From contig DKYK01000012.1 in NCBI GenBank assembly GCA_002492415.1, positions 26,915 to 54,619 of the forward strand: DNA of 27,705 bases. Direction: 5' to 3'. A model generated the notes under the pieces. It saw only the letters and a program-made list of their open reading frames with translations, was not told where the DNA came from and searched no databases. Shown here one piece after another: positions 1-8,148 of this stretch. The stretch comes from Christensenella sp. UBA7102. Lineage in GTDB: Bacteria; Bacillota; Clostridia; Christensenellales; UBA1750. Position numbers and translations under genes: made by a program. Positions within the stretch are counted from its first letter, which is position 1. Each line of letters begins with the position of its first letter.

Positions 1-6
1 TCAAAA

Positions 7-35
7 AGTATACCATTTAACACCCAATCTCACAA
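7..35 (-). promoter_or_regulatory. Outward-facing sigma-70-like promoter
   Basis: On the minus strand TTGTGA (35-30), a 17-nt spacer and TATACT (12-7) form a plausible promoter that reads out of the window to the left. The -10 is preceded by TGG, an extended -10 feature. The target gene lies outside the window. The -35 falls in the left arm of the inverted repeat at 30-64, so a regulator bound there would affect this promoter. Confidence 0.45.
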
Positions 36-64
36 TTTTGCCCTCTTCCTCATCAAAATTGTGA
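30..64. promoter_or_regulatory. 11-bp perfect inverted repeat, possible AraC-family operator
   Basis: TCACAATTTTG (30-40) and CAAAATTGTGA (54-64) are exact reverse complements separated by 13 nt. The repeat lies between an outward promoter and the AraC-type gene starting at 141. Its position suggests an operator for that regulator controlling itself and a divergent operon, but a terminator-like hairpin is also possible. A candidate -10 for the regulator, TATACT, is at 96-101, without a good -35. Confidence 0.45.
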
Positions 65-140
65 TGATGCACGCATACTGCGCGCTCGGCATTCATATAC
101 TCTATTGTATACATAAATTGTTTACAAAGGAGAGGATCTT

Positions 141-1037
141 GTGAAGCTGCACATCCAGCACCGCCTGTCCGATGCCAGCGTGGCTTGGGGGGATTTTCTG
201 CGCCTGGGCACCATTTCGCACCTGCAGCTGCAGGATGAATCCTTCGCCCATACGCTGTGCGCGCAGCCGGAGTATCTCCTGCTCTACCTGGCCGAAGGCA
301 ACCTTTACTTGGTGCGCAACCGCGTCGAGTCCATGTACAACGTCGGCAGCCTGGTATTGCTGCCGCCCGAGGAGGAGTACCACCTGTACTTTCCCGGTTC
401 GGCGCGCACCTGCGCGTGGTGGATCAGCTTTTCGGGCTATAGCGTCACGCGCCTGCTGACGGACTCCGGCCTGGGCAGCCGCCCCGTGTTCCAGCTGCCG
501 CCCGAAGCCGAATTATCCTATCACTTTGACGGCATTTTGCGCCAGTCCATGCCCTCCCCGACGGATCCGCGCTGCGTAGCGCTGAACTGTACAGGGTTGT
601 TCTTTCAGTTGATTGCCGCGGCTATGCCCTATACCCATCAGCGCCAAACCGGTGCCCCCGCCGCGCATGCCCGCATGAGCACGGGCCGCACCAGGGCCAC
701 GGCGCTTGCCGTGCAACAGATCCAGAGCGACCTTGCCGCGCCGCTCAATGTCGAAGAGCTGGCCCGCAGCCTGCAGCTGAGCCCCTCGCACTTCATCCGC
801 TGCTTCAAGGCACAGATGGGGTATTCTCCCCTCGCCTATCAGACGCGCCTGCGCATGGAACGCGCCAAAGATCTTCTGCGCGGCACCACGCTGCGTGTCG
901 GCGAGATCGCGGCCAAGGTGGGGTACCAGAACCCCATGTACTTTTCCTCCACCTTCCGGAAACACGTCGGCATGACGCCGCTCGAGTACCGCGAGCGCTT
1001 TCTCACCCCCTCGCGCGAGAGCATGCAGCTGCTCTGA
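141..1037 (+). CDS. AraC family transcriptional regulator
   Basis: A 298-residue DNA-binding regulator of the AraC/XylS family. The first 140 or so residues look like the cupin-type sugar-sensing domain of this family. Residues about 190-288 form the double helix-turn-helix: LNVEELARSLQLSPSHFIRCF is the first helix-turn-helix, followed by the classical VGYQNPMYFSSTFRKHVGMT recognition block and the final TPLEYR. The start is GTG, chosen because AAAGGAG at 126-132 lies 8 nt upstream. The next gene, a GH31 glycosidase, follows on the same strand after about 98 nt, so the regulator probably controls uptake and hydrolysis of an alpha-linked sugar in response to a related ligand. The family is clear; ligand and targets are inferred from context. 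A divergent promoter and a palindrome upstream suggest a second, leftward target operon. Confidence 0.93.
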   Translation: MKLHIQHRLSDASVAWGDFLRLGTISHLQLQDESFAHTLCAQPEYLLLYLAEGNLYLVRNRVESMYNVGSLVLLPPEEEYHLYFPGSARTCAWWISFSGYSVTRLLTDSGLGSRPVFQLPPEAELSYHFDGILRQSMPSPTDPRCVALNCTGLFFQLIAAAMPYTHQRQTGAPAAHARMSTGRTRATALAVQQIQSDLAAPLNVEELARSLQLSPSHFIRCFKAQMGYSPLAYQTRLRMERAKDLLRGTTLRVGEIAAKVGYQNPMYFSSTFRKHVGMTPLEYRERFLTPSRESMQLL

Positions 1038-1135
1038 GCGCCGGCAGGATAAACGCGCCGCCGTGTCGAATAGGTGTAGGACGAAAGATCGTCGCGGCTG
1101 TTTTGCTGTCGCCGCATACAGAAGGAGAGATGCAC

Positions 1136-3136
1136 ATGGCCCTGTTTGTCAACGATCATGGCGTTCTCAAGTGCCGTTTTCTTGGAGAAAATCTCTGGCT
1201 GATCCCCTGGGGCAGGGACGCGCTGCGCGTGGTGTCCCGTCCCATGAGCGAGCCTGAGCTGCCTGCCTGGGCGCTGCTCGAACCGCAGCATGCCGAGCCC
1301 CTCATCGAGATCACCGAGCGCTGCGCTACCATTGCCGTGGGTCGGCTCAGCGCCGTCGTGCGCCGCATGGACTGGCCCGACCGCTTGGAGATCACCTACT
1401 ACAACCAGCGCGGCGAGGTGCTGCTGGCCGAGCGCCCCGGCACCGGCGCGCTCAACATCCGGCCCCGCTTTTTCAAGCCCATCGTCGCGGGAGATTTTAA
1501 GCTCACCGTGGGCTTTGCCGCCGACGATGACGAAAAGCTCTACGGCATGGGCCAGTATCAGCAGGACGTGCTCAACGTCAAATACTCCACCTTTGAACTG
1601 GCACAGCGCAACTCGCAGGCCAGCGTGCCTTTTGTTCTGTCCAGCAAGGGTTACGGCTTCCTGTGGCACAACCCCGCCATCGGCCGCGCCTGCTTTGGCA
1701 AAAATCTGATGGAATGGGTGGCGGACAGCACCAAGCAAATGGACTACTGGATCTGCGCGGGGGACACGCCGGCCCAGATCGAGGCGGCCTACGCCGACGC
1801 GGTGGGCCACGCGCCCGCCATGCCCGAATACGGCCTGGGCTTCTGGCAGTGCAAGCTGCGCTACTGGAACCAGGAACAGCTGCTCTCTGTCGCGCGCGAA
1901 TACCACAGACGTGGCATTCCGGTGGACGTGATCGTGGTGGACTTTTTTCACTGGCCGCACATGGGGGACTTCCGCTTTGACGAGGAATTCTGGCCCGATC
2001 CCAAGGCGATGGTGCGCGAGCTGAAGGAAATGGGCATGGAGCTGATGGTGTCCATCTGGCCGCAGATCTCTCTGCTGTCCGAGAACTACAAGGAGATGGA
2101 CGAGGAGGGCTATATCGCGCGCTGCGACAAGGGCATGAATTGTCAGATGCGCTTTGTCAATGAGGATGCAATGTTCTTTGACGCCACTAACCCCGACGCC
2201 CGCAAGTATCTGTGGCGCAAGATCAAGAAAAATTATTACGACAGCGGCATCAAGGTGTTCTGGCTGGACGAGGCCGAGCCCGAGTACGGCACCTACGACT
2301 TTGATAACTACCGCTACTACTCCGGCACCGTCGCCCAGACGGGCAACCTCTATCCGCAGTGCTATGCCCGAACCTTTTACGACGGTCAGAAGAGCGAGGG
2401 GCAGGAGAAGGTGGTCAACCTGCTGCGCTGCGCTTGGGCGGGTTCCGCCCGCTACGGCGCGCTGGTGTGGTCGGGCGACATCCACTCCGACTTTGCCACG
2501 CTGCGCCGGCAGGTGTGCGCGGGTTTGAACATGGGCATCGCGGGCATTCCGTGGTGGACGACGGACATCGGCGGTTTTTCCGGCGGCGATCCCACCGACC
2601 CCGCCTTCCGCGAGCTGATCGTGCGCTGGTTCCAGTGGGGCCTATTCTGCCCCGTCATGCGCCTGCACGGCAACCGTGTGCCGGATGAGCGCGTGTTCCG
2701 TGCGGACGGCTCCGAATGTCTGCCCTCCGGCGCGGCCAATGAGATCTGGTCCTTCGGCGAGCCCGCCTATGAAATCATCAAGAATCTCATCGGCTTCCGC
2801 GAGGTCATGCGCCCCTATACCCGCCAGCTGATGGAGCAGGCCTCCTTAACCGGCGCGCCCGTGATGCGCACCATGTTCTTTGAATTTCCCGAGCAGGCGG
2901 AATGCTGGGATCTGCGCGATCAGTACATGTTTGGCCCCGACGTGCTTGTCGCACCCGTGCTCGACGCCGGGGCGATCCGCCGCACTGTCTACCTGCCCGC
3001 GGGAGCCGATTGGACGGACTTGCACACCGGCAAGGTGTTCTCCGGCGGACGCACCGTCGACTGTGACGCTCCGCTCTCCTCCATCCCCGTCTTCCTCAAA
3101 AATAACGCCCATCCCGATTGGATCGGCAAGATCTGA
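1136..3136 (+). CDS. Glycoside hydrolase family 31, alpha-xylosidase/alpha-glucosidase type
   Basis: A 666-residue retaining alpha-glycosidase. The N-terminal third is the GH31 beta-sandwich (GMGQYQQ, then QRNSQASVPF). A TIM barrel follows with GFWQCKLRYWNQEQ. The nucleophile is Asp378 in WLDEAEPEYG and the likely acid/base is Asp448 in VWSGDIHSDF; then come WWTTDIGGF and RLHGNR, which are typical substrate-pocket blocks. The WLDEAEPE form resembles XylS/YicI-like alpha-xylosidases more than starch-type alpha-glucosidases, so xyloglucan-derived isoprimeverose-like substrates are plausible but not proven. There is no signal peptide, so it acts in the cytoplasm on imported oligosaccharides. The ATG at 1136 was preferred over TTG 1103 and ATG 1130 because AAGGAG at 1122-1127 is spaced 8 nt from it. 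It is probably co-transcribed with, or controlled by, the AraC regulator just upstream. Confidence 0.93.
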   Translation: MALFVNDHGVLKCRFLGENLWLIPWGRDALRVVSRPMSEPELPAWALLEPQHAEPLIEITERCATIAVGRLSAVVRRMDWPDRLEITYYNQRGEVLLAERPGTGALNIRPRFFKPIVAGDFKLTVGFAADDDEKLYGMGQYQQDVLNVKYSTFELAQRNSQASVPFVLSSKGYGFLWHNPAIGRACFGKNLMEWVADSTKQMDYWICAGDTPAQIEAAYADAVGHAPAMPEYGLGFWQCKLRYWNQEQLLSVAREYHRRGIPVDVIVVDFFHWPHMGDFRFDEEFWPDPKAMVRELKEMGMELMVSIWPQISLLSENYKEMDEEGYIARCDKGMNCQMRFVNEDAMFFDATNPDARKYLWRKIKKNYYDSGIKVFWLDEAEPEYGTYDFDNYRYYSGTVAQTGNLYPQCYARTFYDGQKSEGQEKVVNLLRCAWAGSARYGALVWSGDIHSDFATLRRQVCAGLNMGIAGIPWWTTDIGGFSGGDPTDPAFRELIVRWFQWGLFCPVMRLHGNRVPDERVFRADGSECLPSGAANEIWSFGEPAYEIIKNLIGFREVMRPYTRQLMEQASLTGAPVMRTMFFEFPEQAECWDLRDQYMFGPDVLVAPVLDAGAIRRTVYLPAGADWTDLHTGKVFSGGRTVDCDAPLSSIPVFLKNNAHPDWIGKI

Positions 3137-3182
3137 CGCATCCTCTCCGCATCAAAAACTCCATCCATTTCCCGGCCTAAAG

Positions 3183-3223
3183 ACGCCTCCTGCCGCAGTT
3201 TACTTGCCGCGGTCAGGAGGCGT
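3183..3223 (+). terminator. Stem-loop after the GH31 gene
   Basis: ACGCCTCCTGCCGC (3183-3196) pairs with GCGGTCAGGAGGCGT (3209-3223) with a single bulged base and a 12-nt loop. It lies 47 nt after the GH31 stop codon. There is no clean T-tract directly after the stem, so termination strength is uncertain. Confidence 0.5.
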
Positions 3224-3358
3224 ACTGCATACGGATCTTATTGAACTTTTCTTGAATAAAAAATGGCCGTCTGCGCGATTTTCCTGCTTTTTCCGTCCTT
3301 TTTGAGCGAAATCGATTCTGCTTTTTATGCGTCCGGCGGCAAATCCATAAAATCGCAC

Positions 3359-3388
3359 TGTACCAACCATGTACCTTTATGCTATACT
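3359..3388 (+). promoter_or_regulatory. Extended -10 promoter for the beta-propeller-like gene and radA cluster
   Basis: TATACT at 3383-3388 is preceded by TG at 3380-3381 (extended -10). The -35 is weak (TGTACC at 3359-3364, 18-nt spacer). It starts 53 nt before the ATG at 3441. The rest of the 300-bp gap 3137-3440 holds the stem-loop at 3183-3223 and nothing else I recognise. Confidence 0.5.
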
Positions 3389-3440
3389 GTATTGTGTATG
3401 AGTTTACCCGGTTGGGCATACGCGAAAGGAGCGCTGGACT

Positions 3441-4730
3441 ATGACGAATAAACCGCCGCGGCGCGGTCGTTCCTACCGAAACGAGAGCAAAGGGCCGACC
3501 ATCGGTCTGGAAAATATACGCTGGTCGGCCGTGATTGTGACGGGACTGCTCATCGTCGTTCTGCTTTTTGCGGCGGTGTTCGGCATCCGCGCCTGCGCCG
3601 CGCGCGTCGGCCGCGATGAGCCCGCCGTCGCCGCGCCCACGAGCACCCCCGTGCAGGCGGGTTCGGACGATCCGCTGGTGGTGACGGAACAGGCGACGCC
3701 CGCGCCGGACGCGCGGGAGGGGGCCTCGCTGGAGCATCCGCTCGACTTATCCGACGGCATCGTGGAGATCAAGTCGAAGGAGCGCAGTGTCAACACCCCG
3801 GACGTATTCGGCCATGAAATGGTATACTCGGCGGGCACAGGCTCGCTGCTGGAGCCGCTGCTCAAGACGCTGTACCTCTATGACCTGGATAGTGAAACCG
3901 AGACGGAAGTGGCCAAGGTGCGGCTCAAGGACGGCGAAATCTTTGAGACCGTGCTCAACTCCAACTATATCGCCTGGCTGGACACCGACCAAAGCGGCAA
4001 AAACGCGATTTATGTGCTGGACCGCGCGACAGAGGGCGCGCAGCCCCGGCTCATCAAGGAATGCTCCTTCGCCGTGCCCAAACTTCGCCTGTCGCAGGAC
4101 TACCTGATGTGGATCGAGCAGAATGAGGAAAAGGAAGAGCGTCTGTACGTGGTGGACCTGGTTTCCGAGGAAAACGCGTCCATTCCGGGCTTTGCCGAGT
4201 CCATTGAGCGCATGATGTCCACCTACGGCGTGTCCGCGCCGGGCATCTACGATACGCAGATCATCTGGGCGGCCTCCGACCCCAACCAGACGGAGGAAGA
4301 CAGCATACGTAACGGCGAAAAAAGCGCCATCTACTACTGTGACCTGGAAATGTTTGCGCAGGACGACTATGAGCCCAGCGTGTACTGCCCGGGCATGTAC
4401 GTGCACGACCCCATCACCAATGGCGAGGTCTGGGCATGGATCGACAAGAACAAGGCGCCGGATTCAACGCTGTACTTAAAGGTGGGCGACGATGTGCGGC
4501 GCATCGCGCAGGGCGTCATCACCTATGCGCTGGGCGATGAAATGCTGGTGTTCGGTCAAGACGGCGGCATTTACGCATATTTCTATAAAACCGACACCTA
4601 CGCGCGCCTTAACCGTCCGCAGGAGCGCGGCATCATGCCCGTTGTATCCGGCCGTCGCGTCGTGTGGTTCAACAAATCCGCAAAGGACGGAGATCGGCTG
4701 GACTATCTGAGCGTGCCGTACTTTGAGTAG
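3441..4730 (+). CDS. Membrane-anchored beta-propeller-like protein of unknown function
   Basis: A 429-residue protein that I cannot assign to a characterised family. Residues 1-27 are basic and cytoplasmic, and residues 28-50 form a single transmembrane helix. A Pro/Ala/Thr-rich linker runs to about residue 95. The rest is extracellular, with repeated motifs of the kind YLYDLDSETE, NYIAWLDTDQSGKNAIYVLD, DYLMWIEQNEEKEERLYVVDL, QIIWAAS and RRVVWFNKSAKDG. That periodic W/Y plus 'VLD/VVDL' pattern is what TolB-like six-bladed propellers show. The ATG follows AAAGGAG at 3425-3431. It precedes radA by only 42 nt and could be co-transcribed with it. A surface-exposed scaffold or ligand-binding role is an inference from fold alone. 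Confidence 0.8.
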   Translation: MTNKPPRRGRSYRNESKGPTIGLENIRWSAVIVTGLLIVVLLFAAVFGIRACAARVGRDEPAVAAPTSTPVQAGSDDPLVVTEQATPAPDAREGASLEHPLDLSDGIVEIKSKERSVNTPDVFGHEMVYSAGTGSLLEPLLKTLYLYDLDSETETEVAKVRLKDGEIFETVLNSNYIAWLDTDQSGKNAIYVLDRATEGAQPRLIKECSFAVPKLRLSQDYLMWIEQNEEKEERLYVVDLVSEENASIPGFAESIERMMSTYGVSAPGIYDTQIIWAASDPNQTEEDSIRNGEKSAIYYCDLEMFAQDDYEPSVYCPGMYVHDPITNGEVWAWIDKNKAPDSTLYLKVGDDVRRIAQGVITYALGDEMLVFGQDGGIYAYFYKTDTYARLNRPQERGIMPVVSGRRVVWFNKSAKDGDRLDYLSVPYFE

Positions 4731-4772
4731 CCGTATCCCTCCAACTCACAGCTTTCGGACCGGGAGGTCATC

Positions 4773-6149
4773 ATGCCAAAAAGCAAACTGCTCTATGTCT
4801 GTGCGGACTGTGGCTATGAGTCCGCAAAATGGATGGGCCGCTGCCCGTCGTGCGGGGCCTGGAATAAAATGGAGGAGCAGGAGGCCGCTCCCGCGCCGGC
4901 GCCCGCTGCCGGCCCGCTTCGCAGGAGCACCGTGTCCAAGCCCGCCGCGCCGGCCATGACGCTGACGCAGATTGAGGAGACCGCGGAGGAACGCGCCCTG
5001 TGCGGCATCGCAGAATTTGACCGGGTGCTGGGCGGCGGCATCGTGCCGGGCTCCCTGGTGCTCATCGGCGGCGACCCGGGCATCGGCAAATCCACGCTGC
5101 TGCTGCAGGTATCGGCGCTGCTGGCCGAGCGGGGTGCGCGCGTGCTGTATGTCTCCGGCGAGGAATCCACCCGGCAGATCAAGATGCGGGCCAAGCGCTT
5201 GGGCGTGGGCTCCAGCGGCATGTACGTGCTCAGCGAAACCAACTTGGACGAGATTGAAGCCCACAGAGCTGCGCTCACACCCGACTATATGATCGTGGAC
5301 TCCATCCAGACCGTATATGTGCCGGGCAAGAACACCTCCCCTGGCTCCGTCTCGCAGGTGCGGGAGGCGACAGGAGTTCTAATGCGCGCCGCCAAGCAGT
5401 CGGGCGTCACCATCTTCCTGGTGGGGCACGTCACCAAAGAGGGCGCGCTGGCCGGTCCCCGCGTGCTGGAGCACATGGTGGACGCCGTGCTCTACTTTGA
5501 AGGCGACCGGCACCAGGAATATCGCATCCTGCGCGCGGCAAAGAACCGCTTTGGATCCGTCAACGAAATCGGCGTGTTCCGCATGGAGCAATCCGGCATG
5601 GAGCAGGTGCCCAATCCTTCGGAGTTTCTGCTCTCCGGCCGCATCTCCGGCGCGTCCGGCTCCGCGGTGGCCGTATCGATGGAGGGCACCCGTCCGGTGC
5701 TGGTGGACTTGCAGGCGTTGGTCGCGCCCTCGCCCTTTGGCAATCCGCGCAGGCAGGCGTTGGGCTTTGAGTATAACCGCATGGCGCTGCTGCTGGCAGT
5801 GCTGGAAAAGCGCGCCGGACTGATGCTCTACAATCAGGACGTCTACGTCAATGTCGCGGGCGGCCTGGAGCTGGATGAACCCGCCTGCGATCTGCCGCTG
5901 GCGGCCGCGGTAGTCTCCTCTCTGCGCAACAAACCTCTTCCGCCCGACTGGGTGCTCATCGGCGAAGTGGGCCTGACGGGAGAGGTGCGCGCAGTGGGCA
6001 TGATGGATCGCCGCCTGGCTGAGTGCGTGCGCATGGGCTTTGTCCACCTCATCGTGCCCAAGAGCAACCTGCGCGCGCTGCACGTGCCCGAGGGCGTGGA
6101 GGTGCGCGGCGTGTCCACACTGGCCGAAGCCCTGGCGCTGCTGTTCTAA
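4773..6149 (+). CDS. radA: DNA repair protein RadA (Sms)
   Basis: A 458-residue RadA, the usual length. It is a RecA-like, DnaB-type motor that promotes branch migration of recombination intermediates. The N-terminal zinc finger has Cys10, Cys13, Cys24 and Cys27. Walker A is GGDPGIGKST at residues 99-108, and the RadA signature KNRFGS is at 257-262. The C-terminal part (from about residue 300, LVDLQALVAPSPFGNPRR and onwards) is the Lon-protease-like domain that forms the hexamer scaffold. The ATG is preceded by GGGAGG. A YacL-like gene follows after 32 nt, as in many Firmicutes, but the c-di-AMP synthase disA that normally lies between them is not here. Confidence 0.98.
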   Translation: MPKSKLLYVCADCGYESAKWMGRCPSCGAWNKMEEQEAAPAPAPAAGPLRRSTVSKPAAPAMTLTQIEETAEERALCGIAEFDRVLGGGIVPGSLVLIGGDPGIGKSTLLLQVSALLAERGARVLYVSGEESTRQIKMRAKRLGVGSSGMYVLSETNLDEIEAHRAALTPDYMIVDSIQTVYVPGKNTSPGSVSQVREATGVLMRAAKQSGVTIFLVGHVTKEGALAGPRVLEHMVDAVLYFEGDRHQEYRILRAAKNRFGSVNEIGVFRMEQSGMEQVPNPSEFLLSGRISGASGSAVAVSMEGTRPVLVDLQALVAPSPFGNPRRQALGFEYNRMALLLAVLEKRAGLMLYNQDVYVNVAGGLELDEPACDLPLAAAVVSSLRNKPLPPDWVLIGEVGLTGEVRAVGMMDRRLAECVRMGFVHLIVPKSNLRALHVPEGVEVRGVSTLAEALALLF

Positions 6150-6181
6150 ACTCAATCTTGTGCATGACGGAGGTGATTGCA

Positions 6182-7297
6182 TTGCAGAAAAAAACCGCGC
6201 GCCTGCTGCTGACGGCATTGGGCGCACTGCTGGGCGCGGGGCTGATCCGGGAGCTTCTCGCCTTTATGGTGGAGATTCAGCTGCTCACGCCGGATCACGC
6301 CAGCGTCTATCCCTGGATCTCGCTGCTTGCTTACATACTGGGTGTGGGAGTTTTCACGGTATTATCTTATTTCTTTTCTCTCCCGTGCTCCATGGCGTTC
6401 ATCCGGCTGATGCGCTGGATCGAGGGCAAGCTGTCCAGCGTCCCCATGATTGACATGATCTTCGGCTGTGCGGGCCTGTTGGTGGGTTTGCTCATCGCGT
6501 TTTTGATCACATTCCTGTTCCTGTCCGGGTATTCGACGTGGGTGGCCACGCTCATTGGCATCGCCATCTACGTGCTGTTCGGCTATCTTGGCACCACGAT
6601 CGGCGTTAAACGCTGGCGAGAGCTCAATTTCTCCTGGGTGCGCAAGCTGCATCAGCAGACGGAGAGGGCCAACGCCATTCCCGAGGCGCGCGGCGCGTCG
6701 GTCAAGCTGCTGGACACCAGCGTCATCATCGACGGCCGCATTTTCGACCTGTGCGAAACGGGATTTGTCGAGGGCACGCTCATCATCCCCAACTTCGTGC
6801 TCAAGGAGCTGCGCCACATCTCCGACTCCGCCGATCCTCTGAAGCGCAACCGTGGCAGGCGAGGGCTGGACGTGCTGGCGCGCATCCAAAAGGAGCTGGA
6901 AATGGACGTGCGCGTGGACGACCAGGACTTTGACGACACGGACGAGGTGGACGTCAAGCTTCTCAAGCTGGCCAAGCTGCGCGGCGGCAGCGTGTTGACC
7001 ACCGACTACAACCTCAACAAGGTGGCGGACGTGTCCGGCATCCACGTGCTCAACATCAACGACTTGGCCAACGCGCTCAAGCCTGCGGTACTGCCCGGCG
7101 AGGAGATGTCCGTCCAGATCGTGCGCGAGGGCAAGGAGCAGAACCAGGGCGTCGCCTACCTGGACGACGGCACCATGATCGTCGTGGAAAGCGGAAGGCG
7201 CGCCATCGGCGAGACGGTTTGGGCCGTCGTCACATCCGTTCTGCAGACCTCCGCCGGCCGCATGATCTTCGCCCGCCTGCGCGACCAGAAGGACTGA
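6182..7297 (+). CDS. yacL: PIN/TRAM domain membrane protein, YacL family
   Basis: A 371-residue protein like Bacillus subtilis YacL. The first 150 or so residues hold four hydrophobic helices. A PIN nuclease domain begins at VKLLDTSVIIDGRIFDL, with the catalytic-type Asp residues in LLDTS and IIDGR and further acidic residues near DVKLLKLAKL and VLTTDYNLNKVA. The C-terminus (PGEEMSVQIVREGKEQNQGV to the end) is a TRAM RNA-binding domain. An RNase role is established only by family analogy. I chose TTG at 6182 because GGAGGTGA lies 8 nt upstream. The earlier in-frame ATG at 6164 overlaps the Shine-Dalgarno region and has none of its own. With this start the length is close to that of other YacL proteins. 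Probably in one transcript with radA. Confidence 0.92.
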   Translation: MQKKTARLLLTALGALLGAGLIRELLAFMVEIQLLTPDHASVYPWISLLAYILGVGVFTVLSYFFSLPCSMAFIRLMRWIEGKLSSVPMIDMIFGCAGLLVGLLIAFLITFLFLSGYSTWVATLIGIAIYVLFGYLGTTIGVKRWRELNFSWVRKLHQQTERANAIPEARGASVKLLDTSVIIDGRIFDLCETGFVEGTLIIPNFVLKELRHISDSADPLKRNRGRRGLDVLARIQKELEMDVRVDDQDFDDTDEVDVKLLKLAKLRGGSVLTTDYNLNKVADVSGIHVLNINDLANALKPAVLPGEEMSVQIVREGKEQNQGVAYLDDGTMIVVESGRRAIGETVWAVVTSVLQTSAGRMIFARLRDQKD

Positions 7298-7323
7298 TCG
7301 TGGGCCCAATCACAATCGCATAG

Positions 7324-7368
7324 AAGCGCGCCCTGGCGGGAAAATCCTCCCTACCGGGGCGCGCTTTT
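7324..7368 (+). terminator. Rho-independent terminator after the radA-yacL cluster
   Basis: AAGCGCGCCC (7324-7333) pairs perfectly with GGGCGCGCTT (7357-7366) and runs into TTTT. It is 27 nt after the yacL stop and also sits just beyond the end of the convergent minus-strand gene at 7396. Confidence 0.85.
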
Positions 7369-7395
7369 GTGTGCTTCGATGCGCTTGCGCTTTGC

Positions 7396-8148
7396 TCAGT
7401 TGGCTTTCCCGCCAATCTCATCCTTTTTCAGGAGTGTGAAAATGTTCTTTCCATGGAACAGCGCGGTCAGGATCATAAAAAGATCCGCCATCGGTATGAA
7501 CAGAAAGGACGGAACCATCATGCGGGTGCAGCGATTTTTCGTCGTCCGCATCCTGCGCACGTTCACGCCCAGGCGCACCATGCAGTAAAGGACGCCCCCA
7601 TTGAGAAACAAATAGACCGCCAGATTTTTGAGCAGCGGAGCCCAGTGAGCAAGGGCGGCGGGCGCACCCATCGCGTACCGGATGAGCTGGCTCAGGATGA
7701 AGACGGCAAAAATGACGGGATACACGATGGAAAGCACATAGAACATCTCGCCGCCGCCGACGCCAATGCCGCCGCCCCACGCAACGTCCGCGCGCCTGCA
7801 CCAGCACTCGTACATTTTCAGATGCACTCGATTGTGGCTGCCCTCTATGAATCCATTGTTGGAAATCGCATAGAAGACGAAGCGGCAGTGATTTTCCCTG
7901 CAGAACGCCTCAGCCTCCTGCAGAAACTCAATCACATGAGACGGAATCCCATCCACATAGAGCGGCGCTGCGAGGATGAGCACGTCAATCTCCTTGAGAT
8001 GCTGCAGGATCTCCGGGAACTGTTTTTTCGTGCGGATCGAGGCATGCCATACCTCCCACCCAGCCAGAAAACAGCCCATCGCCCTGCCCAGAAGTCCGGA
8101 TGTGCTGCCCTTCTTTTTCGGGCTGCCATTCAGTATCATGGCCTTCAT
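7396..8148 (-). CDS. Flavodoxin-like NAD(P)H-dependent reductase with C-terminal membrane helices
   Basis: A 250-residue protein. The N-terminal half is the flavodoxin-like fold of NADPH-dependent FMN reductases: ILNGSPKKKGSTSGLL is the FMN phosphate loop, and DVLILAAPLYVDGIPSHVIEFL is the second conserved block. The C-terminal half is unusual for that family, with hydrophobic helices around FYVLSIVYPVIFAVFILSQL and NLAVYLFLNGGVLYCMV, so the protein is probably membrane-attached. Its ATG overlaps the stop of the preceding gene as ATGA (8148-8145), indicating translational coupling with another flavodoxin-like protein. The substrate is unknown. The pair may form a two-subunit quinone or FMN reductase, but this is only an inference. 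Confidence 0.82.
   Translation of the reverse strand: MKAMILNGSPKKKGSTSGLLGRAMGCFLAGWEVWHASIRTKKQFPEILQHLKEIDVLILAAPLYVDGIPSHVIEFLQEAEAFCRENHCRFVFYAISNNGFIEGSHNRVHLKMYECWCRRADVAWGGGIGVGGGEMFYVLSIVYPVIFAVFILSQLIRYAMGAPAALAHWAPLLKNLAVYLFLNGGVLYCMVRLGVNVRRMRTTKNRCTRMMVPSFLFIPMADLFMILTALFHGKNIFTLLKKDEIGGKAN

Noticed and set aside
839..2485. A 548-codon minus-strand open frame
   Set aside because: It is antisense to the AraC regulator and the GH31 gene, both with conserved motifs, and is a product of high GC content.
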